This document shows, in pieces, positions 60,176 through 64,000 of a DNA stretch of 64,000 nt (its first letter is position 1; each line of letters begins with the position of its first letter). The notes below the pieces were generated by a model. The model saw only the letters and a program-made list of their open reading frames with translations. It had not been told where the DNA came from and made no database searches. Position numbers and translations under genes: made by a program. Location: NCBI GenBank assembly GCA_017651265.1, contig JAGCDO010000056.1, positions 18,834 to 82,833 of the forward strand, read 5' to 3'. Source of the DNA: Prevotella sp. (GTDB lineage Bacteria; Bacteroidota; Bacteroidia; Bacteroidales; Bacteroidaceae).

Positions 60176-62275
60176 TTATGAGATGGCCGACCAGTTTACG
60201 TTCGTTTTCCGCAATTCGGCCAGTCGGTTCCAAAGCATTTCATTTTCTGTTTTCTTGCAGTCGGGATCATCATCAATAATCTTCTGCGCCTCATCACGTG
60301 CCAATTGCACCAGCTGACCGTCGCGAGCAATATCGGCAATCTTCAGGTCAAACGCCATACCGCTCTGCTGCGTTCCTTCCAAGTCACCCGGTCCTCTCAG
60401 TTTCAGGTCGGCCTCGGCAATCTGGAACCCATCGTTCGTGTCGCACATGATATCGATGCGTTTGGCAGTCTCCTTACTGAGTTGGTGGGTGGTTACGAGG
60501 ATGCAATACGACTGGTCGGCCCCTCTTCCCACCCTGCCGCGCAGCTGGTGCAGCTGTGACAAGCCGAAACGCTGGGCGTCTAGGATCACCATCACCGAAG
60601 CATTGGGCACATTCACACCCACCTCAATCACCGTGGTGGCCACAAGGATCTGCGTCTCACCACGCACAAAGCGCTGCATCTCCTCTTCCTTGTCGGCAGG
60701 TTTCATCTGACCGTGCACCTTACTGAGTTTGAATTCGGGGAACACCTGCAGCAGTGTCTCGAACCCCTCCTCGAGGTTCTTCAGGTCGATGCGTTCACTC
60801 TCCTTGATCAGCGGGAACACGATATACACCTGTCGGCCCTGGTTGATCTGCTGGCGGATGCCCTGATACAGACTGGTTGTCTGGTTATCGTATTTATGTA
60901 GTGTTACCACCGGCTTCCTGCCAGGCGGCAGCTCATCAATCACACTCACGTCGAGGTCGCCATAGATGGTCATGGCTAAGGTACGGGGAATAGGCGTGGC
61001 CGTCATCACCAATACATGCGGCGGGTTCACACTCTTGCTCCACAGCTTGGCCCGTTGCGCCACACCGAAGCGGTGCTGCTCATCCACCACCACGAAACCC
61101 AAGTGAAGGAACTGCACCGTATCCTCTATCACCGCATGCGTACCCACGAGAATCTGCACGCTGCCGTCGGCAATACCCTGCAGAATCTCCTTTCGTTTCT
61201 TTCCCTTGACAATACCCGTGAGCAGTTCCACCCGTACAGGCATATCACCCAAGAACTCACGGATGGTGGCCAGGTGTTGCTCGGCCAGAATCTCCGTAGG
61301 TGCCATGATGCAAGCCTGGTAGTTGTTGTCAAGGGCAATCAGCATCGACATCAGCGCCACCAATGTCTTCCCCGATCCCACATCCCCTTGCAGCAGTCGG
61401 TTCATCTGTCGCCCGCTTCCCATATCCGTGCGAATCTCTCGTATCACCCTTTTCTGTGCATTAGTCAGTGGGAAGGGCAGGTGTCGCTGGTAGAACTCGT
61501 TGAAGATGCTGCCCACATGCTCGAACACATATCCGTGGTATTTCCTTCTATGGTCGCTGGCGTAGCGCACAATATTCAGCTGCACGTAGAACAGTTCCTC
61601 GAATTTCAGTCGTACGCGCGCATGCCTCAGCTCTTCGGCAGTCTTGGGATAGTGGATATGTCGGAAGGCCGTATCGCGCGAAACCAGTCGCAGACGGTTG
61701 GCAATAAACGGCGGCAATGTCTCAGGCAGCGGGTCGGTAAGCTTTTCCAGCATACTCTTCATGATCTTCTCGATGGTCCGTGAGGTGATACCCGCCTTCT
61801 TCATGCGCTCCGTGGTAGAGTAGTAAGGCTGCATACCCATCTCTGTGAGCTGCACCTCGCTCATCTTCTCCACCTCGGGATGAGCAAACTGGTAGCGCCC
61901 GTTATAGATGGTGGGTTTGCCGAACACGATATATTCGGTGTTCACCTGATAGTTCTTCGTAATCTGCTTGGCGTGCATGAACCACACCAAGTCAACAATC
62001 CCCGTCCCATCGGTCATGTGTGCCACAATACGTTTCTTCCGCGGGCCCATATCAAACTCCTCGAAGCTCAGAATCTCCCCTTTCACCTGTACGAAAGGCA
62101 TCTCGCTGGTGAGCTCATTGATATGGAACACCCTACTGCGGTCCACATATTTATAAGGATAATACTCCAACAGGTCACCAAATGTCTTGATGCCCAGTTC
62201 CTTGCTCAGGATCTCCTTTCTTTTCGGACCGACTCCTGGCACATACTGAATGTCTTGTTGGAGGATGGTGTACAT
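60176..62275 (-). CDS. recG: ATP-dependent DNA helicase RecG
   Basis: The 699-residue helicase remodels stalled replication forks and Holliday junctions. The N-terminal wedge/OB domain (about 1-260) includes QYVPGVGPKRKEIL and VQVKGEILSFEEFDMG. The helicase core has Walker A GDVGSGKT, the DEQH box in VVDEQHRFGV, TATPIPRTLAMT and the C-terminal QLRGRVGRG motif. The length is typical. Its start lies 3 nt after the ispD stop, so they are co-transcribed. Confidence 0.97.
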   Translation of the reverse strand: MYTILQQDIQYVPGVGPKRKEILSKELGIKTFGDLLEYYPYKYVDRSRVFHINELTSEMPFVQVKGEILSFEEFDMGPRKKRIVAHMTDGTGIVDLVWFMHAKQITKNYQVNTEYIVFGKPTIYNGRYQFAHPEVEKMSEVQLTEMGMQPYYSTTERMKKAGITSRTIEKIMKSMLEKLTDPLPETLPPFIANRLRLVSRDTAFRHIHYPKTAEELRHARVRLKFEELFYVQLNIVRYASDHRRKYHGYVFEHVGSIFNEFYQRHLPFPLTNAQKRVIREIRTDMGSGRQMNRLLQGDVGSGKTLVALMSMLIALDNNYQACIMAPTEILAEQHLATIREFLGDMPVRVELLTGIVKGKKRKEILQGIADGSVQILVGTHAVIEDTVQFLHLGFVVVDEQHRFGVAQRAKLWSKSVNPPHVLVMTATPIPRTLAMTIYGDLDVSVIDELPPGRKPVVTLHKYDNQTTSLYQGIRQQINQGRQVYIVFPLIKESERIDLKNLEEGFETLLQVFPEFKLSKVHGQMKPADKEEEMQRFVRGETQILVATTVIEVGVNVPNASVMVILDAQRFGLSQLHQLRGRVGRGADQSYCILVTTHQLSKETAKRIDIMCDTNDGFQIAEADLKLRGPGDLEGTQQSGMAFDLKIADIARDGQLVQLARDEAQKIIDDDPDCKKTENEMLWNRLAELRKTNVNWSAIS

Positions 62276-62278
62276 TTT

Positions 62279-62593
62279 TTAGGAGGAAGGAGGAAGGACG
62301 AAGGAGGAAGGACGAGAGGAAAGGGGGGAAATTGCGAGGGAGGAAAGAATGGCTTCAGCGACGACACAATCGAACGGTGTGGTAATCTTGATGTTCTCAC
62401 GGTTCCCCTCCACCAGCGTCACTGCACACCCCATGCTCTCCACCACCGAAGCATCGTCGGTGAAGCTGTCACGGTAGTCCTGCGCATACGCTTTCTTGTG
62501 CAGTTGGATATCAAACACTTGCGGCGTCTGCACCAAACGATACTCATCACGCGGCACAGTAGAACTTTGAACTTTTGGAGCAGCGAGGGCCAT
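62279..62593 (-). pseudogene. ispD: ispD, 3' fragment (C-terminal part with Lys of the active site)
   Basis: It carries [30 protein letters not shown] and the NIKITTPFD segment with the catalytic Lys region of IspD. The frame is shifted by +1 relative to the 5' fragment, because 112 bp of repeat family A and flanks lie between. The ATG at 62593 comes from the inserted repeat, so a separate C-terminal polypeptide could be made. The last residues ([12 protein letters not shown]) are encoded by repeat family C and extend the normal C-terminus. Confidence 0.85.
62283..62312 (-). repeat. Repeat family C block at the 3' end of ispD
   Basis: A 30-bp purine-rich block is identical to 29393-29422, where it stands between fructokinase and serpin. 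Confidence 0.85.
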
Positions 62594-62687
62594 CGTGCTT
62601 GCACGTTTGGCCGAGTCGTGACAAAAGTCATGGAACGAAGTGACATAACTATGAACTGTGAACTTTGAACTTTTAACTTTGAACTTT
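62563..62687 (-). repeat. Repeat family A copy 3 interrupting ispD, flanked by 13-bp direct repeats
   Basis: AACTTTGAACTTT occurs at 62563-62575 and 62675-62687, a period of 112 bp. Between them are the family A core (62577-62623, inner stem CGTGC/GCACG), the shared tail and further AACTTTGA-type units. On the coding (minus) strand the upstream repeat reads AAA GTT CAA AGT and is followed at once by TAA; the downstream repeat reads the same and continues TCT ACT in the ispD C-terminal frame. Confidence 0.85.
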
Positions 62688-63119
62688 GGTTCCCAAATGT
62701 CGGATGGTTTCTACCACCGGAATAACGGGAATGGCGGTCCCCACCTTTCGGGCTGTTTCGTAACAGTTGCGTATCACCTCTACCGACGGGAACGGTCGTA
62801 CCCCATCGTGCACACCCACCAGTCCTTGTGCATCATCAGGAATCAGCTTCAAGCCGTTCTTGATGGAATGGAAGCGCGTCTCGCCGCCATCAGCAATGGA
62901 ATAGTCTTCCACGAACTGGTATTCATCGCACAACGCCTGCCAGTATTCCTGTTGCTGCTTGGGTAGCACAAGGATAATGTTCAGCTCCTTGCTATACTCA
63001 CGGAACCGCTTCACGGTGTGCATCAGCACGGGCATACCTCCAATGGGCAGGAACTGCTTGGGGATATCAGTCCCCATACGTAGTCCCTTCCCTCCAGCCA
63101 GAATGATGATATAGTCCAT
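62673..63119 (-). pseudogene. ispD: ispD, 5' fragment (2-C-methyl-D-erythritol 4-phosphate cytidylyltransferase)
   Basis: The 148 codons carry the N-terminal CTP-binding part: ILAGGKGLRMGTDIPKQFLP (Gly loop, Arg and Lys), ADGGETRFHSIKNGL and VGVHDGVRPFPS. They end GTKVQS followed by TAA created by the inserted repeat. Normal IspD continues for about 80 residues, and both parts are needed for the known active site. The enzyme makes CDP-methylerythritol in the isoprenoid pathway, which also includes ispF in this window. Without the 112-bp period the two parts would form one 242-residue frame. Confidence 0.9.
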
Positions 63120-63133
63120 AGCGGATAGGTTAC

Positions 63134-63706
63134 TTATAACATTCGCGCCTCCATCAGGTGGATATACCGCATACCTTCGGCCACCTCAGTAGCTTTCTCC
63201 TCGCTCACCAAGAGGGCCAGCAGGGAGTAGGCGTATGGGAAGGCAGCAGCCGGTCCTTCACCCGTAATGATGTTCCCGTCGATGGTCCAGAGGTCGCCCG
63301 TATAGGTAGCCCCCTCCAGCTTCTCTTCGAACCCGGGATAGCAGGTGGCACGCTTACCGCGGAGAATCCCAAGTCCGCCCAGAACCATTGGTGCGGCGCA
63401 GATGGCCGAAACCATCTTCCCTGCCTCAGCCTGAGCCACAAGAGCCTTCTTCAGACCTTCGTGCTCGTTCAGGTTAGCTGCCCCAGGCATTCCACCCGGC
63501 AGCATCAGCAGGTCCGCATCACTCAGGTCGGCCTCCTCGAAGATCAGGTCGGTAACTATTTGCACGCCGTGTGCCGACTCAACAATATTACTATCGGTGA
63601 TGCTCACGGTTTGAATATCCACTCCGCCGCGACGCAGCACATCTACAGGTATCAGCGCCTCGATCTCCTCGAAGCCGTCTGCCATAAACTGATATACTTT
63701 TGCCAT
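63134..63706 (-). CDS. DJ-1/PfpI family protein (YajL-like)
   Basis: The 190-residue cytoplasmic protein has YQFMADGFEEIEALIPVDVL with the conserved acidic residue, DLLMLPGGMPGAANL and SAICAAPMVLGGLGIL, where the Cys is the nucleophilic elbow of the DJ-1 fold. Members are described as glyoxalase III or protein/nucleotide deglycases, a disputed function. The start at 63706 (MAKVYQFM) is the family start; an upstream ATG at 63745 lies at the promoter. First gene of the minus unit with ispD and recG, 14 nt before ispD. Confidence 0.9.
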   Translation of the reverse strand: MAKVYQFMADGFEEIEALIPVDVLRRGGVDIQTVSITDSNIVESAHGVQIVTDLIFEEADLSDADLLMLPGGMPGAANLNEHEGLKKALVAQAEAGKMVSAICAAPMVLGGLGILRGKRATCYPGFEEKLEGATYTGDLWTIDGNIITGEGPAAAFPYAYSLLALLVSEEKATEVAEGMRYIHLMEARML

Positions 63707-63733
63707 AATCCGATAATGTTTAGGTTTGATTTG

Positions 63734-63741
63734 CAAATATA
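63734..63741 (-). promoter_or_regulatory. -7 element of the DJ-1-ispD-recG unit
   Basis: TATATTTG on minus fits TAnnTTTG, 28 nt before the DJ-1 start. Confidence 0.65.
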
Positions 63742-63855
63742 GCAATATTTTTTGAGATAACGGGGAGGAAGGGAGGAAAAATGAGTTAAAAGCAAGTTTT
63801 TCTTCTCTACGGATTAGACGAATTCTTTGTCGCCTGCGGCGAGAATCCTTTTATG

Positions 63856-64000
63856 CTACTTCTGTTTGATGTATTTCTTCTCGCCGTTGACGAAACTATT
63901 GAGCACAGACCATTCCTTGGGAATACAGAAATTGTTCTCAACATCAGCGATTGCTACGTAATAGCCTTTGGGCGTGATGCCAAAGAGAACGCGCGTTGAA
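63856..64000 (-). CDS. 3' end of an unidentified gene (runs off the right edge)
   Basis: An open minus-strand frame of 47 codons enters from the edge: it includes TRVLFGITPKGYYVAIADVE and ends NGEKKYIKQK, stop at 63856-63858. The codon use is gene-like, and no other frame is open as sensibly. No family can be named from this tail. Confidence 0.55.
   Translation of the reverse strand, partial: STRVLFGITPKGYYVAIADVENNFCIPKEWSVLNSFVNGEKKYIKQK

Overview
The window looks like chromosome from a Bacteroidales bacterium, most probably Prevotella or a close relative (Segatella, Xylanibacter). Four things point there. Genes are preceded by the Bacteroidota -7 promoter element (TAnnTTTG) rather than sigma70 boxes. 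There is a SusC/SusD-type polysaccharide utilisation locus. The type IX secretion genes porU and porV are present. Short dispersed repeats of a kind common in Prevotella intergenic DNA are frequent. No prophage, plasmid or IS transposase was seen.

Layout. 1-2.2 kb: 5' part of eno and a two-domain RidA-fold gene, both on minus. 2.2-5.5 kb: a repeat cluster and a large BspA-type leucine-rich surface protein. 5.5-13.4 kb: an accessory stretch with a smalltalk peptide, an HU-like protein, a PD-(D/E)XK nuclease with two unknown partners, a BT4734/DUF3987 protein and a DUF5675 protein; two of its genes carry strong Shine-Dalgarno sequences. 13.7-15.6 kb: a two-domain carbohydrate esterase. 15.7-29.4 kb: a fructan utilisation locus made of a membrane regulator (periplasmic sugar-binding domain fused to an AraC helix-turn-helix), SusC, SusD, a DUF4960 lipoprotein, two GH32 enzymes, an MFS transporter and a fructokinase. 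Outer-membrane capture and cleavage, periplasmic hydrolysis, import and phosphorylation of fructose are thus all present. 29.6-33.7 kb: a serpin, a Cys-rich membrane protein coupled to a radical SAM enzyme, and a DUF4377 lipoprotein. 33.9-36.3 kb: tRNA-Leu, manC, a HIT protein and greA. 36.4-46.2 kb: two converging surface-glycan operons. One has a HAD phosphatase, GtrA and two polytopic proteins. The other has a nucleotidyltransferase-aminotransferase fusion, an opine-type dehydrogenase, LicD, a flippase and a glycosyltransferase. 46.4-49.6 kb: rplM-rpsI and rpsB-tsf. 49.9-56.5 kb: a PepSY-like protein, an FAH-family hydrolase, porU, porV and ispF. 56.6-56.8 kb: a short independent transcription unit with its own promoter and terminator. 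56.8-58.9 kb: two glycosyltransferases. 59-63.7 kb: an M23/LysM protein, recG, an interrupted ispD and a DJ-1 family gene, all on minus. The window closes in the 3' end of an unidentified minus-strand gene.

The most unusual feature is a set of short hairpin repeat families that occur between genes and also inside coding regions. Three of them show compensatory base changes between copies, which implies selection on, or copying of, a folded structure. One copy splits ispD. It is bounded by 13-bp direct repeats, its 112-bp period restores the reading frame exactly if removed, and a stop codon immediately follows the upstream repeat. Other copies sit in frame inside a glycosyltransferase, the nucleotidyltransferase fusion, the BspA protein, the nuclease, a GH32 signal peptide, and the ends of the MFS transporter and fructokinase. 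A separate repeat family carries the -7 promoter element itself inside a hairpin.
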